Positions 45,921 to 55,828 are shown, numbered from the stretch's first letter. The stretch is DNA of 64,000 bases from Paenibacillus castaneae (GCF_002884445.1 NZ_KZ614144.1:847272-911271), one strand, 5' to 3'. Made by a program: numbers and translations. Notes: generated by a model from the letters alone, not told the origin.

Positions 45921-48688
45921 TCAAGTCTGGCTTAATATGGCGCATGGCATTCGGCCATTTAAAGAAGCAATGGAAGCAGACGCTGCTCACGGTTATAGCT
46001 GGAGCAATAGGAGCGATGCTGATCTCTATCAGTGTCGTCAATTACGAATCCGTGAAGCACAGCGGGGCAGCGTGGATCGAGAAGCGGCTTGGGCCGATTA
46101 ACTGGAAGCTCACGCCGGAGAATCTTAATTCAGGAGGCTTCTCAGCCGAGGAGACTGCTCTCTTAATGGATTATCCCAGCTCTATGAATAATGATTATAC
46201 GCTTCTGCCTTATGTAAAGACTGAGGCTAATTTGATTTCGAATACAGCAGGGGACCGCAATCAAGCGGCATTGACCAATATGCTGCTGCTCGGCTTTTCC
46301 TTAGAAACTGCGGCAAAGTTTGATCCAAAGGGAGCGGAGCTGTGGAACCGCGGCTTAGCTGACGACGAGCTTATTATTAACCGTGAAACCGCAGGCTTGC
46401 TGCAGGTCCAGATTGGCGACACGGTGACGATTAAAACAGCCGATGGGCAGAAGCTGCTCCGAATCCGAGATGTGGCGGAGCAGCGCGGTTTAACCGGCTA
46501 CATCGATTCCGGCGCCTTCACGGGCACCGTTATTGGAAGCGAGCGTACCGTTCGAGAATTGTCTCATCAAGAAGGAGACAGCTACGAAGCCATTCTGGTG
46601 GGTTCAAAGGACCCATCGACGGAATTGTATGGGATGTTTAGACTGCAGGAGCTTCCATTTCAAGTCGTATATCTGAAGCAAGATGCGATGAACAAGGTTC
46701 GCCAAATGAACTATGCCCTTATTATCGGAATGATCAGTCTGGTAGCGATTGCTTCCAGTATGCTGTTTATGCGGCAGGTGCTTGTGATGATCGGCGAATC
46801 CAGGCAGGAAATGTACGGCATTCTTCGCGCGATCGGTTTTTCCCGAGGTCATATTTCTGCAATGTTTCTCGTAGAAGCGTTTCTGCTCTCTCTGCTAAGT
46901 GCTTTATTAGGAACAGTAGTGGGAGTAGCCGGTGGTTATGGGTTCGTTGAATTACTGTATAATTCCTATACCGAAGAGCTGTCGCGAATGGCAGGCAACC
47001 CTGTAACCATCCAACCTTATGTATCTGCATTTAGCATCATCTTTTTATTTGTAATTGTTCTGCTATTTCTTGCTGTTATTTCCTTATTTGTCGCGCGCCA
47101 AACGAGCAGATTTCAAATTGTTGAAGCTTTGAGGGGTTCCTCCGATGACGGTGGGGCGGGCCAAGGCGGCAAGAAAAAGCCTTGGACCATTCGACTGCTC
47201 CTGACTGCTGGTTTAGCGGCAGCCTGTATTCATTTCGTATTTGTGTTCATTGAGCCTCCCGAATTAAACGGCGACAATATGCTGCTTATTGCGTCAACTT
47301 GGCTCATCACCTGTTTTACTGTGCTTTTTTTTGCTTTGAATTTGCTAGGGCGTATCGATCTGCCATTGCAGAAGCTGCTTCGGTTTATCAGACTGCCAGC
47401 GATATCCGTTATGCTTGCCGTCAAATATTCGCGCAGACACATAGGGAGAACGTATACAGCTGCTCTCTTGTTCGCGCTTGTAATGATGGTCATTACCTTT
47501 ATGACATGCATCATGCAGTTATTGCTTGCAGCTGGCAGCGTGGAGAGGACGGATCAGACCGTTATCGGCTTCGGTGGCTACGCTGCTTATCAATCCGTAC
47601 AAGAGAAGGAGAAATTGATAACGGCAGCAACGGCGGATACTTATATCAAACACAATATTAAAGGCGTAATGACCGTGGAGCCGTTTATGCTGCAAGTAAG
47701 GGAGAACGGGAGGATAGCCCAAGCCGCATTACCGGTTACCGAGGAAATAGTGAAGCATGGAGGCTTGGAATTACTTGCCAGATCGCCTGAATTCAGCAGT
47801 GACCAAGAAACTTGGCAGGCCGTATTGGACGATCCAACCTATATAATTTTGCCGCATTTCTATATGATGGAGGACCCGCTGTTTCCTGATGCTATTGAGC
47901 TTATGAAGGCTGGAGATCACATCACGTTGCCAATATACAAAGGGGGGACTTTGGTCTATATGGGGGAGGGTACAACTCCAGCTCTTCCTGTTTCTGAACA
48001 AACATTTATAATCGCGGGATTTGTCCCTAATCAAAAGGTATTGATCGACTTTTATGGCGGCATGTTTATGAACAAGAGCGTTGTGGAGGAGCTCCGTCCT
48101 TATGGTTTCAAATGGCCTAATCAAACATCACTTGGATTTGCTCTATTCCGTTTTGATTATAGAGATATTAAGCTGGCGCAGGCTCTAGAGGAGAGATTCG
48201 CCATTCTTGGCGTACTGGACTTCAATGTGCCTTATCTCAAAAATACGGCGTCACAACTAATGAACAAGCAAATCGGAAATGGATTCATCGGGTTTACTGT
48301 CATTTCAGCTTGTATCTGTTTAATGGGGCTTGCAATCATCCAGTTTAGAGCAGTGCGCGAGCGAAGCAAGCAAGTGGCTATGATGCGCTGTATCGGTTTG
48401 CCTGGCAGGCATATTTATTGGATGTTTTTCATCGAGGGCTTCGTGATCAGCGCAATAGGTTTGTTAGTTGGTTGGGGAGTTGGTTCGAGTGGAGCGAGCA
48501 TATTTGTGGAAGGGATCAAGAAGGATACGAGAGTATATGAGGATTCTGTCATTTTCAATTATCCATTTGAGATATTAGTTCCGCTTATCGGTGGGCTTCT
48601 AATCGCTTCCTTGCTGATTAACATTGCTCCTTCCCGGGCAGCATTGAAGCTTAAGGCAGCAGATGCGCTGCGTATGAGTAATGATTGA
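45917..48688 (+). CDS. FtsX-family ABC permease, large
   Basis: Membrane protein of 923 aa with two FtsX units: TM1 (about 18-40), extracellular domain, three TM (about 255-395), two further TM (about 420-475), a TM near 510-535, second extracellular domain, and three C-terminal TM (about 790-910). Works with the ATPase just upstream. The duplicated FtsX layout and the linked two-component system suggest envelope-stress or antimicrobial-compound handling, or lipoprotein release. No substrate can be read. Confidence 0.9.
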   Translation: MIKSGLIWRMAFGHLKKQWKQTLLTVIAGAIGAMLISISVVNYESVKHSGAAWIEKRLGPINWKLTPENLNSGGFSAEETALLMDYPSSMNNDYTLLPYVKTEANLISNTAGDRNQAALTNMLLLGFSLETAAKFDPKGAELWNRGLADDELIINRETAGLLQVQIGDTVTIKTADGQKLLRIRDVAEQRGLTGYIDSGAFTGTVIGSERTVRELSHQEGDSYEAILVGSKDPSTELYGMFRLQELPFQVVYLKQDAMNKVRQMNYALIIGMISLVAIASSMLFMRQVLVMIGESRQEMYGILRAIGFSRGHISAMFLVEAFLLSLLSALLGTVVGVAGGYGFVELLYNSYTEELSRMAGNPVTIQPYVSAFSIIFLFVIVLLFLAVISLFVARQTSRFQIVEALRGSSDDGGAGQGGKKKPWTIRLLLTAGLAAACIHFVFVFIEPPELNGDNMLLIASTWLITCFTVLFFALNLLGRIDLPLQKLLRFIRLPAISVMLAVKYSRRHIGRTYTAALLFALVMMVITFMTCIMQLLLAAGSVERTDQTVIGFGGYAAYQSVQEKEKLITAATADTYIKHNIKGVMTVEPFMLQVRENGRIAQAALPVTEEIVKHGGLELLARSPEFSSDQETWQAVLDDPTYIILPHFYMMEDPLFPDAIELMKAGDHITLPIYKGGTLVYMGEGTTPALPVSEQTFIIAGFVPNQKVLIDFYGGMFMNKSVVEELRPYGFKWPNQTSLGFALFRFDYRDIKLAQALEERFAILGVLDFNVPYLKNTASQLMNKQIGNGFIGFTVISACICLMGLAIIQFRAVRERSKQVAMMRCIGLPGRHIYWMFFIEGFVISAIGLLVGWGVGSSGASIFVEGIKKDTRVYEDSVIFNYPFEILVPLIGGLLIASLLINIAPSRAALKLKAADALRMSND

Positions 48689-48734
48689 GGTTCACAATCA
48701 TCAATTTGCATAAGTTTTTGTCAAAAGACAGAAA

Positions 48735-48786
48735 GGTGACCCGTAAGAAGTTCACTTGTTACAAAGTGAATATCTTACGGGTCACC
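48735..48786. terminator. Long nested hairpin, bidirectional terminator
   Basis: Outer stem GGTGACCCGTAAGA / TCTTACGGGTCACC encloses an inner stem TTCACTT/AAGTGAA. It stands between the permease (plus) and Dps (minus). The downstream T-run is weak on the plus strand. Confidence 0.75.
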
Positions 48787-48823
48787 ATTTAATCAAACTT
48801 GAAGCTCCTTTAGGAGCGGAATC

Positions 48824-49264
48824 TTATTTCACGTTATTAAATGCGCTCAGCATCCATACATGCTTCTCCAGCAGCGTATGAATAGCGAGCAGCATGTCGG
48901 CTGTCGTCTCATCGCCAGCTTTCTCCGCGTCCTCCATGCCTTCCTTAAGTTCGCCGATGAGGGTGGTGAAATCGGCAATCAGCTGATCAACCATTTTCTC
49001 CGCATCTTCCTTGCCGCTTGCCTCTTTGATGCTTGAGGTTGTTAAAAATTCCTTCATCGTTGCAACGGGCTTGCCTTTCAGGGCAAGCAGGCGCTCCGCA
49101 AGCTCATCTACATGAAGTGCTGCTTCCTCATAAAATTCTTGAAACTTCACGTGCAAGGTAAAGAACTGAGAACCTTTCACATACCAATGATAATTATGAA
49201 GCTTGATGTATAGTACGCTCCAGTTTGCAATTTGTTTGTTTAAGTGCTCGGGTACAGTAGTCAT
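48824..49264 (-). CDS. dps: Dps-family ferritin-like protein
   Basis: Miniferritin of 146 aa that stores iron and protects DNA from peroxide. Ferroxidase residues are visible in [20 protein letters not shown] and [18 protein letters not shown]. It forms dodecamers in known relatives. The ATG at 49264 follows AAAGGATG and fits the family start ([14 protein letters not shown]); the longer frame to 49330 would add 22 unlikely residues. Tandem PerR-like boxes lie upstream (49352-49383), as for B. subtilis mrgA. Confidence 0.93.
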   Translation of the reverse strand: MTTVPEHLNKQIANWSVLYIKLHNYHWYVKGSQFFTLHVKFQEFYEEAALHVDELAERLLALKGKPVATMKEFLTTSSIKEASGKEDAEKMVDQLIADFTTLIGELKEGMEDAEKAGDETTADMLLAIHTLLEKHVWMLSAFNNVK

Positions 49265-49351
49265 GTTCAAATCATCCTTTCTGCTGATAGTTTGTGCTTT
49301 AAGCAGTCTGAGAATACGAGATGAAAGCAAAAAATATTTCAGATCAGTTGA

Positions 49352-49383
49352 TTATAATTATTACTTATTTATAATTATTACAA
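49352..49383 (-). promoter_or_regulatory. Tandem PerR-type operator upstream of dps
   Basis: Two copies of TTATAATTATTAC occur at 49352-49364 and 49369-49381. Extended to 15 bases, the second (49369-49383) matches the PerR consensus TTATAATNATTATAA at 14 of 15 positions and the first (49352-49366) at 12 of 15. They lie 88-119 bases before the dps start. Fur or Zur boxes are related, but this version fits PerR best. Confidence 0.7.
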
Positions 49384-49517
49384 ATAAGAGGAGCGTTGTC
49401 AAGCCGAATCCCATTGCTTCATCCTGAGTACGCTTCGCAGAAAGCTAAACGATATGTAATACGCTCTTATCTAGCTATTACCCTATCCACGGCAGAATCA
49501 AACAGCTGCATAATTGG

Positions 49518-49564
49518 AAAAAACCAACAGTCTAAGTGAATTCACCTAAACTGCTGGTTTTTTT
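49518..49564. terminator. Terminator after the GH15 gene
   Basis: AAAAAACCAACAGT pairs with ACTGCTGGTTTTTT (one mismatch) around an AGTGAATTCACCT inner palindrome. T-runs exist on both strands; on the minus strand it ends the GH15 transcript. Confidence 0.8.
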
Positions 49565-49593
49565 GTTTTGGATAAAGATATTAAGCTGGATCC

Positions 49594-51552
49594 CTATAAC
49601 GCTTTCGCAGCTTTGGCCTCTGCTTCTGCGAGCATTGAGATTGTTAATATGAACATTGCATGCGACCAGGTAAGCGGAACAACCCAGGCGGTTTCACCGG
49701 TATTTTTGTCGACTTGCTCAGGAAGCAGGCCGGTTTCGGTACGGTGATCCATCGCCCATTTCAACAATTGCTTCGCCTCATCCAGGCTTCCCGTTTGAAT
49801 GCGATAATGTGCGAGCCATAAAGTTGTGAGAATCCAAGGATTTCCCCCGATATAGATGTCATCCTCATAGCGCTTAATACCGCCTACACCTGGGACAGTC
49901 AATGCGGCTTCAACCGCATCGGCAGTACGAAGCATGTAGTCGTGATCAGCGGAAACAGCGCCAAAAGGTACGGCGATGCCGAGTAAGCTGACATCAATTA
50001 CTGGATCATGGTCGAGTATATATTTTTTATAGCCTTTATTGGTTTCAGTTATATAGCCAGTTGCACCGGAAGCTGTCGCTTGCTCGTATTTGGCAGAGCC
50101 TACGGCAAGGTTTATGCCGCGGTAGAATGTTCCGTTTTCCTCATTAAAGCACAGCTCCTTTATCGCCGCTGAGATCCGCTCGGCCGCAGCGGTCCATTCG
50201 GCAGCCAGCTCAGGTCTGCCAGCAAGCTCTGCAAAGCTGGCAGCAGCTGTCAAGCCACCGTATACAGCTGCGGAAGAGTACGTATGCGATGCTTCGCGTT
50301 CTTCCCAAAGGTCGATGCTCGGTTTAGGCAAACCGGTCTCTGCATCCAAGAAACGGATCAAATAAGCAGCGCCTTTCTCAACAGCAGGCCATACCAGCTT
50401 GGCAAAGGCATTATCCTTCTTCTCCAAATAATGCTGCCACATTCCCCAAAGAATAGATGAGCCTTCATCAATCTGGAGACCCCATGATGGAGCTAGACTG
50501 CCATCATGATAATGTCGCTGCTGCCATGAGCCGTCAGGTGATTGCGCTGTAAGTGTCCATGCATAGAAGCTATCGGACAGCGAATGCAGACCAGCTTTAT
50601 CCAGCGCTGTTGTAATGAATGCAGCATCTCGGCCCCAACAGAATGAATAGCCTCCGCAGCGCGAGAAATTTTCATCGAATTCGGGAGCTGCTATGATGCT
50701 TCCGGTTTGCTCATCAGACATGAGTTTGAACATGAGCAAGGAGCGGTCGTATAGATCAGAGATTTCCGAGTCATCTATAGGACAAGGTGCTGCCGCCGCC
50801 AGATAATTTTGCCAGTAAGCTGTTGTTTCTGTGACCCACTCGGCGCTTGTTTTGCTTTTTGCAGTACGCATTTGCTGCAGTACGCTTTCTTCGTCATGGC
50901 CGGCAGTTAAATAGACGGGAATCGTCACGGAAGCACCTGCAGCAAGCTCATCGATGCGCCATTTCAAAGCACCATCTGGTCTCATGTCGATATTATTTCC
51001 ATTCATTTCGCCTTGTTGGGCTAACTCCCAAGCAAGTCCTGATTGATAGCCTGCGCACACGTTTGCACTCGAAAGCGCAAAATAGTACTTATGGCGGAAA
51101 TGAACCAAGGAGTCTTCAGCGGCGTTAAACATAGTTGTATTATACAGCTGATTCTCACTGACTAGGAACGATGAATGTACGATAAACGAGAAGGAGGCAG
51201 CTTGCTCGCTGACGTTCGTAAATGTATATTCCCGAACGATAATATCATGGCCAGGAATAGCGAAATGCAAGCTATCTACCTTTACAGGCTGCTGCTCACT
51301 CTGAACATTCACTTGCAATATATTTGTTTTAGCAACGTAAGCCGTTTCATGAACGAAGCCGTCAGCTTCTTCGTCAAACCATGAAACGGGGGATTGTTCC
51401 CATTGAATACCCGTGCGTATAGCGTCTACGTGCTGCGGCAAATCAATATTTGGCCACCATAGACGATACATTTTGCCTGTGCGGCCAAGTGATGCTAGAA
51501 ATTTGGAGTTGCCGATAATAGCATCCACTAGAAATGGTTTTTTATTTGACAT
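49594..51552 (-). CDS. Glycoside hydrolase family 15 protein (glucoamylase-like)
   Basis: Enzyme of 652 aa without signal peptide, so cytoplasmic. An N-terminal beta-sandwich (about 1-270) precedes an (alpha/alpha)6 barrel. GH15 landmarks: CWGRDAAFITTALDKAGL, SPDGSWQQRHYHDG, the general-acid Glu in SIDLWEER and the general-base region TGLLPEQV near the C-terminus. It should release glucose from maltodextrin ends (or act on trehalose-type substrates, another GH15 activity). AAAGGAG precedes the ATG at 51552. It starts five bases after the repressor gene's stop, in one operon. Confidence 0.9.
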   Translation of the reverse strand: MSNKKPFLVDAIIGNSKFLASLGRTGKMYRLWWPNIDLPQHVDAIRTGIQWEQSPVSWFDEEADGFVHETAYVAKTNILQVNVQSEQQPVKVDSLHFAIPGHDIIVREYTFTNVSEQAASFSFIVHSSFLVSENQLYNTTMFNAAEDSLVHFRHKYYFALSSANVCAGYQSGLAWELAQQGEMNGNNIDMRPDGALKWRIDELAAGASVTIPVYLTAGHDEESVLQQMRTAKSKTSAEWVTETTAYWQNYLAAAAPCPIDDSEISDLYDRSLLMFKLMSDEQTGSIIAAPEFDENFSRCGGYSFCWGRDAAFITTALDKAGLHSLSDSFYAWTLTAQSPDGSWQQRHYHDGSLAPSWGLQIDEGSSILWGMWQHYLEKKDNAFAKLVWPAVEKGAAYLIRFLDAETGLPKPSIDLWEEREASHTYSSAAVYGGLTAAASFAELAGRPELAAEWTAAAERISAAIKELCFNEENGTFYRGINLAVGSAKYEQATASGATGYITETNKGYKKYILDHDPVIDVSLLGIAVPFGAVSADHDYMLRTADAVEAALTVPGVGGIKRYEDDIYIGGNPWILTTLWLAHYRIQTGSLDEAKQLLKWAMDHRTETGLLPEQVDKNTGETAWVVPLTWSHAMFILTISMLAEAEAKAAKAL

Positions 51553-51556
51553 GCTG

Positions 51557-52585
51557 TTAGCTCCTTTTGGATACGGTTTGAATAGATGATTCCCGAACAA
51601 TTAGTCTGTGTGGAATAATCATACGGTTCTGATGAACGCTCTCTTCTTGAATAAGGCGTATCAACATTTGAGAAGCGGTATAACCAAGCTGATACGTTCC
51701 AATATCAATGGAGCTGATTGGTGGTGTGGCAAGCTCGGACAATGCGATGTTATTGAAGCTCACGATGCTAAGATCATCGGGCACCTTATAACCAAGCTCT
51801 GTCAGGCCGCGTAATACGCCGAATCCGACAACATCGTCAATAACAACAAGGCCGCTAGGCCTCTCGGGCAGACTCATCATGAATGACATCGCGCGATACC
51901 CGCTTTGCTGAAGAAACTCGCCTTCAACAATCCATTCCGATCTTACAGTCAAGCCTGCTTCTTTCATAGCTCTACGGTAGCCTTCCATCCGGTCACGGGC
52001 AACCACAAGCGACGGCGGTCCACTAACGAAGCCGATTCTCTCATGGCCTTGGATGATTAAATGCTGAGTAGCATCATAGGCTGCAAGCTCATTATCATTA
52101 TCAACGGATAATATATTCGGCCGGTCTTCCGTTCGACCTATTAATACTGTAGGGAAGTTATGTTTGTTTAAGAGGTCGATTAAAGGGTCATTTATTCTAG
52201 AAGATAACAAGATTACTCCATCAACTCTTCCACCGAATACAAGGCGTGATACTGTTTCTGTTTCATCACTTGGTGAGGTAGCTGCTGTAAGCAGCATATC
52301 ATACCCTGCTCTTGTCGATTGTGTCAGTATACCGCGAAGCAATTCCCCGAAGAAGAAATCTTGAAACAGTTCTTCAGCAGGACGTGGAAGCATAATTGCT
52401 AATGTCTGAGTTGTTTTTGAGACCAGGCTCTTAGCCATTACATTGGGATGGTACCCCATTTCTTCCATATACCGTTTGACCTTCTGTGAAGTAGCCTTGC
52501 TAATTCTAGGGTGATTGGAAACGACCCTAGATACAGTGGAAGGAGAGACCCCTGCAGCTTTTGCAATATCTTTAATGGTTACCAT
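51557..52585 (-). CDS. LacI-family repressor, MalR-like
   Basis: Regulator of 342 aa. N-terminal LacI helix-turn-helix (TIKDIAKAAGVSPSTVSRVV, hinge helix NVMAKSLVSK) and a periplasmic-binding-like effector domain. It is divergent from the maltodextrin importer and heads an operon with a GH15 gene, so it most likely senses maltose or maltodextrin. The ATG at 52585 is used; the GTG at 52603 lies upstream of the GGTGGGGG site. Likely operators lie at 52770-52781 and 52907-52918. Confidence 0.9.
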   Translation of the reverse strand: MVTIKDIAKAAGVSPSTVSRVVSNHPRISKATSQKVKRYMEEMGYHPNVMAKSLVSKTTQTLAIMLPRPAEELFQDFFFGELLRGILTQSTRAGYDMLLTAATSPSDETETVSRLVFGGRVDGVILLSSRINDPLIDLLNKHNFPTVLIGRTEDRPNILSVDNDNELAAYDATQHLIIQGHERIGFVSGPPSLVVARDRMEGYRRAMKEAGLTVRSEWIVEGEFLQQSGYRAMSFMMSLPERPSGLVVIDDVVGFGVLRGLTELGYKVPDDLSIVSFNNIALSELATPPISSIDIGTYQLGYTASQMLIRLIQEESVHQNRMIIPHRLIVRESSIQTVSKRS

Positions 52586-52606
52586 ATTATGTTGAACCCC
52601 CACCCG

Positions 52607-52621
52607 CGCAAACGTGCTTGC
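52607..52621. promoter_or_regulatory. Weak LacI-type operator just before the repressor gene
   Basis: CGCAAACGTGCTTGC has the CAAACG core of MalR/CcpA-type operators, but its right half is degenerate. Position directly upstream of the repressor start would suit autoregulation. Confidence 0.35.
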
Positions 52622-52674
52622 TTTATATGCTTCATCCTAATGCAATTGTTGCCTAAAAGTAAATATATATCTAA

Positions 52675-52689
52675 AGTAAGCGTTTCACA
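52675..52689. promoter_or_regulatory. Possible cre (CcpA) site
   Basis: AGTAAGCGTTTCACA fits the catabolite-response consensus TGWAARCGYTWNCW at 11 of 14 positions. It lies in the repressor/importer gap. Confidence 0.35.
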
Positions 52690-52769
52690 AATAATGAAAA
52701 ACTGATTGAGAAAGAGGAAATCGACGAAAACAGAAGATAACGTATTATTTATTCGGAATATTGAACTGT

Positions 52770-52781
52770 GCAAACGTTTTA
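52770..52781. promoter_or_regulatory. MalR-type operator half of the maltodextrin locus
   Basis: GCAAACGTTTTA differs at two positions from the palindrome GCAAACGTTTGC used by MalR-like repressors. It lies in the 494-base gap 52586-53078 between the divergent repressor and importer. Confidence 0.5.
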
Positions 52782-52906
52782 ACAAACTATATGCCTTGTT
52801 GTATGATGAATTCACGAATAGAACGCTTTCAAAGCAATTCCATTAAAATTATTAGGTGCGAAATGGTGATTTATCCATTCGCCAAGCATCATCTTGTGCT
52901 GGTTGT

Positions 52907-52918
52907 ACAAACGTTTGC
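52907..52918. promoter_or_regulatory. Near-perfect MalR-type operator
   Basis: ACAAACGTTTGC differs at one position from GCAAACGTTTGC, and sits 161 bases before the importer gene. The pair with 52770 could support looping or dual control. The rest of this gap shows no convincing ORF. Confidence 0.6.
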
Positions 52919-53078
52919 ATGTGGCCGAGCCTATAGATTCGCGATAGCGATAAACAGCTCAGAGCAGTGGTTATGGCATTTGTACAAATGCAGCTTTCTA
53001 AGAAGGTGCTTGCGGAATTGCTGAAACGCCGCGAATTCAAAAAAGGCAGGAACACATTATGGAGGGGGATTACCTAGC

Positions 53079-54395
53079 ATGAAAAAGTGGTTTGTAATGT
53101 CATTAATCGTTGCCTTATTTATTGTTTCCGCATGTGGCGGAGCGAACAAAGGAGTTAACAAAGAGGGAGCTGGAAACGCAACAAATGCTCCAGCGAACAA
53201 TACAGCGTCGAACACAACGAAAGATGACGCTGCAGCAGAAGAAGATATCGTTCCGGAAGCGGGCGCAAAACTACTCGTTTGGGAAAGTAAAGAAGAGCGT
53301 CCATTCGTGGAAGCGATTGCGAAAGAATTTACTGCAAAATACGGCATTGAAATCAAATTTGAGGAAATTGGTGCAGGTGACCAAGTCAATAAGCTGGTTA
53401 CAGACGGCCCTGCTGGTCTAGGCGCAGACGTTGTACTATTCCCGCATGATAACCTTGGTAAAGCGGTTACGGCTGGATTGGTTCTGCCGAATGATTACTA
53501 CGAAGAGCAATCCAAAACCGAAAACTCGGAAATTGCAGTAAATGCAGTATCCTATGACGGCGTCCTTTACGGATACCCGCGTTCCGTTGAAACTTACGCA
53601 CTATTCTATAACAAAGCATTAATTGCTGAAGCTCCAAAAACGTTCGACGAAGTAGTTGAATTCTCCAAAACATTCAACGATACAAAAAACAATAAGTACG
53701 GTTTAATGTGGGATGTAGCTAACTTCTACTTCAGCTATCCGTTCATCTCAACAGGCGGTTATGTGTACGGCGATAACGGTCAAAACAAAGATGATATCGG
53801 CTTGAACACAGAAGGCGCAATCGCTGGTTTGAAATACTACGGCTCACTGAAAAGCATCTTGCCATTGAATTCCGGTGATATCAACTACGATATTAAAAAA
53901 GGTTTGTTCACTGGTGGCACACTTGCAATGGATATTAACGGTCCTTGGACAATCGCAGATTACAGAAACGCAGGAATTGATTTCGGTGTAGCACCATTGC
54001 CTAGCATTAACGGTCAACCGGCTTCTTCCTTCTCAGGCATCAAAGCTTGGTATGTAAACTCATTCTCGAAATATCCGAATGCAGCTCGTCTATTCTCGCA
54101 CTATGCATCAACTAAAGAAGCACAACTGAAAGACTATGAGCTTACTGGCGCTCTTCCTTCGAACATTGAAGCAGCGGCAGATCCTACCGTGCAAGGAAAT
54201 GACATTGTTAAAGGCTTCCTAGAGCAATTCAACCAATCAACTCCTATGCCTTCTATTCCTGAAATGGGCAACGTTTGGAGCCCAATCGGAGCAGCATTCT
54301 CCGATGTGTGGAACTCTGGCAAGGATGCGAAAGAAGCGCTTGATAATGCAGTTCAACAAATCAAAGACGCCAACAACGGCGCAACAGCGAAATAA
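53079..54395 (+). CDS. mdxE: Maltose/maltodextrin-binding lipoprotein
   Basis: Binding protein of 438 aa, MalE/MdxE type, lipidated at Cys19 (lipobox VSAC). Mature sequence has the maltose-binding layout: KLLVWESKEERPFVEAIAKE, DVVLFPHDNLGKAVTAGLV and DINGPWTIADYRNAG. GGAGGGGGAT precedes the ATG. It is followed by two permeases and an alpha-amylase and is divergent from a MalR-like repressor, which supports maltodextrin as ligand. The symbol is by similarity in order and family to the B. subtilis mdx operon. Confidence 0.9.
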   Translation: MKKWFVMSLIVALFIVSACGGANKGVNKEGAGNATNAPANNTASNTTKDDAAAEEDIVPEAGAKLLVWESKEERPFVEAIAKEFTAKYGIEIKFEEIGAGDQVNKLVTDGPAGLGADVVLFPHDNLGKAVTAGLVLPNDYYEEQSKTENSEIAVNAVSYDGVLYGYPRSVETYALFYNKALIAEAPKTFDEVVEFSKTFNDTKNNKYGLMWDVANFYFSYPFISTGGYVYGDNGQNKDDIGLNTEGAIAGLKYYGSLKSILPLNSGDINYDIKKGLFTGGTLAMDINGPWTIADYRNAGIDFGVAPLPSINGQPASSFSGIKAWYVNSFSKYPNAARLFSHYASTKEAQLKDYELTGALPSNIEAAADPTVQGNDIVKGFLEQFNQSTPMPSIPEMGNVWSPIGAAFSDVWNSGKDAKEALDNAVQQIKDANNGATAK

Positions 54396-54410
54396 TATCA
54401 TATAACCGGA

Positions 54411-54440
54411 TTCACCCGCCGACTTGAATCGGCGGGTGAA
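54411..54440 (+). terminator. Hairpin between binding protein and MdxF genes
   Basis: Perfect stem TTCACCCGCCGA / TCGGCGGGTGAA with CTTGAA loop, then CCGATGTTTT. It likely protects the binding-protein mRNA and reduces permease synthesis. Confidence 0.75.
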
Positions 54441-54514
54441 CCGATGTTTTATTCATTACTTACCGTTAGCTTGAGCATGATGTTTTTTATATGAAAGGAA
54501 GGGAGCCAGGCGGG

Positions 54515-55828
54515 ATGAAGCGTCATCGCAGCACCGCGGCTATATTGTCGTTACTCGTAATGGGTCTTGGCCAATTGTATAACCGCCAATTTATTAAAGG
54601 CTTAATTATGCTCGCTGTCGAAGCAGCGGCGCTTATGTATTTTATTCCGAATTTAGGTAGAGCGATTTGGGGAGTTGTAACTCTCGGAGAGAAAACGCAA
54701 GGACTTGAGAAAATTGGTAAAGTCAGTGTTCGTGTAGAAGGCGACCATTCGATCTTTCTTTTAATTAGCGGATTAATTACGTTAATTTTATTCGCAATTT
54801 TTATCATTATCTATATTATGAATATCCGCGATGCACATCGGAACGGCAAGCAGAGAGATGCAGGGGTAATGCCTGCGAGCTTCAGGCAAACATTAGCCTA
54901 TGTGACGGATCGTAATTTTCCGCACTTGATGCTGACGCTGCCAGCGCTCGGCGTATTGTTTCTAACGATTATGCCGATTATCTTCATGATCATGCTTGCT
55001 TTCACCAATTACGCATCGCCTGATCATATTCCGCCGGCTAAGCTGGTTGACTGGGTAGGGTTCCAAACGTTTGCCAACCTGTTGACGTTGAAAACGTGGA
55101 GCCACACATTTGTAGGCGTATTTACTTGGACGATTGTATGGGCTGTTATTGCAACGGTAACGACTTATTTCGGCGGCATACTTGTTGCGCTGCTCATTGA
55201 ACAGAAGGGCATTCGCTTCAAGAAGCTATGGCGGACACTGTTCATCATCCCTTATGCGATTCCCCAACTCATTTCACTACTCGTGATGAGAAACTTGTTT
55301 AATGGGCAATTTGGTCCGATCAATCAATATCTTAAATACTTTGGTATGGGTAAGCTGCCTTGGCTGACAGACCCGTTCTGGGCAAAGGTTACGGTTATAG
55401 TTGTTAATATGTGGATTGGTATTCCGGTTTCAATGGTGCTTATTCTAGGCGTATTGACGGCAATCCCGAAAGATTTGTACGAAGCAGCTGATGTAGACGG
55501 AGCGACAGGCATTCAGAAATTTCGTATCATTACGATGCCGTTTATTTTATTCTCTACTGCTCCGATATTGATTGCACAGTTCGCCGGCAACATGAATAAC
55601 TTTAACGTTATTTTCTTGCTTACGAACGGCGACCCGGTTAAAGGCGATTACCAATACGCCGGCAGCACGGATTTGCTTGTTACGTGGCTGTATAAGCTGA
55701 CGCTGAACAATAGTCAATTCAACATGGCATCCGCGATCGGTATCATCATTTTCTTGATCGTAGCATCGTTCTCTATTTACAATTATCGCCGTTCACGGTC
55801 CTTTAAAGAGGAGGATATGATTCAATGA
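54515..55828 (+). CDS. mdxF: Maltodextrin ABC permease, MdxF/MalF type
   Basis: Membrane subunit of 437 aa, longer than ordinary permeases because of an N-terminal extension with its own TM pairs (about 8-40 and 75-105, containing LGQLYNRQFIKGL), as in MdxF. The core has six TM segments and the EAA loop EAADVDGATGIQKFRIITMP. The ATG at 54515 is preferred because AGGAAGGGAG lies between it and the ATG at 54491. Overlaps mdxG by four bases. Confidence 0.9.
   Translation: MKRHRSTAAILSLLVMGLGQLYNRQFIKGLIMLAVEAAALMYFIPNLGRAIWGVVTLGEKTQGLEKIGKVSVRVEGDHSIFLLISGLITLILFAIFIIIYIMNIRDAHRNGKQRDAGVMPASFRQTLAYVTDRNFPHLMLTLPALGVLFLTIMPIIFMIMLAFTNYASPDHIPPAKLVDWVGFQTFANLLTLKTWSHTFVGVFTWTIVWAVIATVTTYFGGILVALLIEQKGIRFKKLWRTLFIIPYAIPQLISLLVMRNLFNGQFGPINQYLKYFGMGKLPWLTDPFWAKVTVIVVNMWIGIPVSMVLILGVLTAIPKDLYEAADVDGATGIQKFRIITMPFILFSTAPILIAQFAGNMNNFNVIFLLTNGDPVKGDYQYAGSTDLLVTWLYKLTLNNSQFNMASAIGIIIFLIVASFSIYNYRRSRSFKEEDMIQ

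Noticed and set aside
52761..53024. ORF of 87 codons before the maltodextrin-binding protein
   Set aside because: Cysteine- and arginine-rich translation with no family likeness; the region is better explained by operators.
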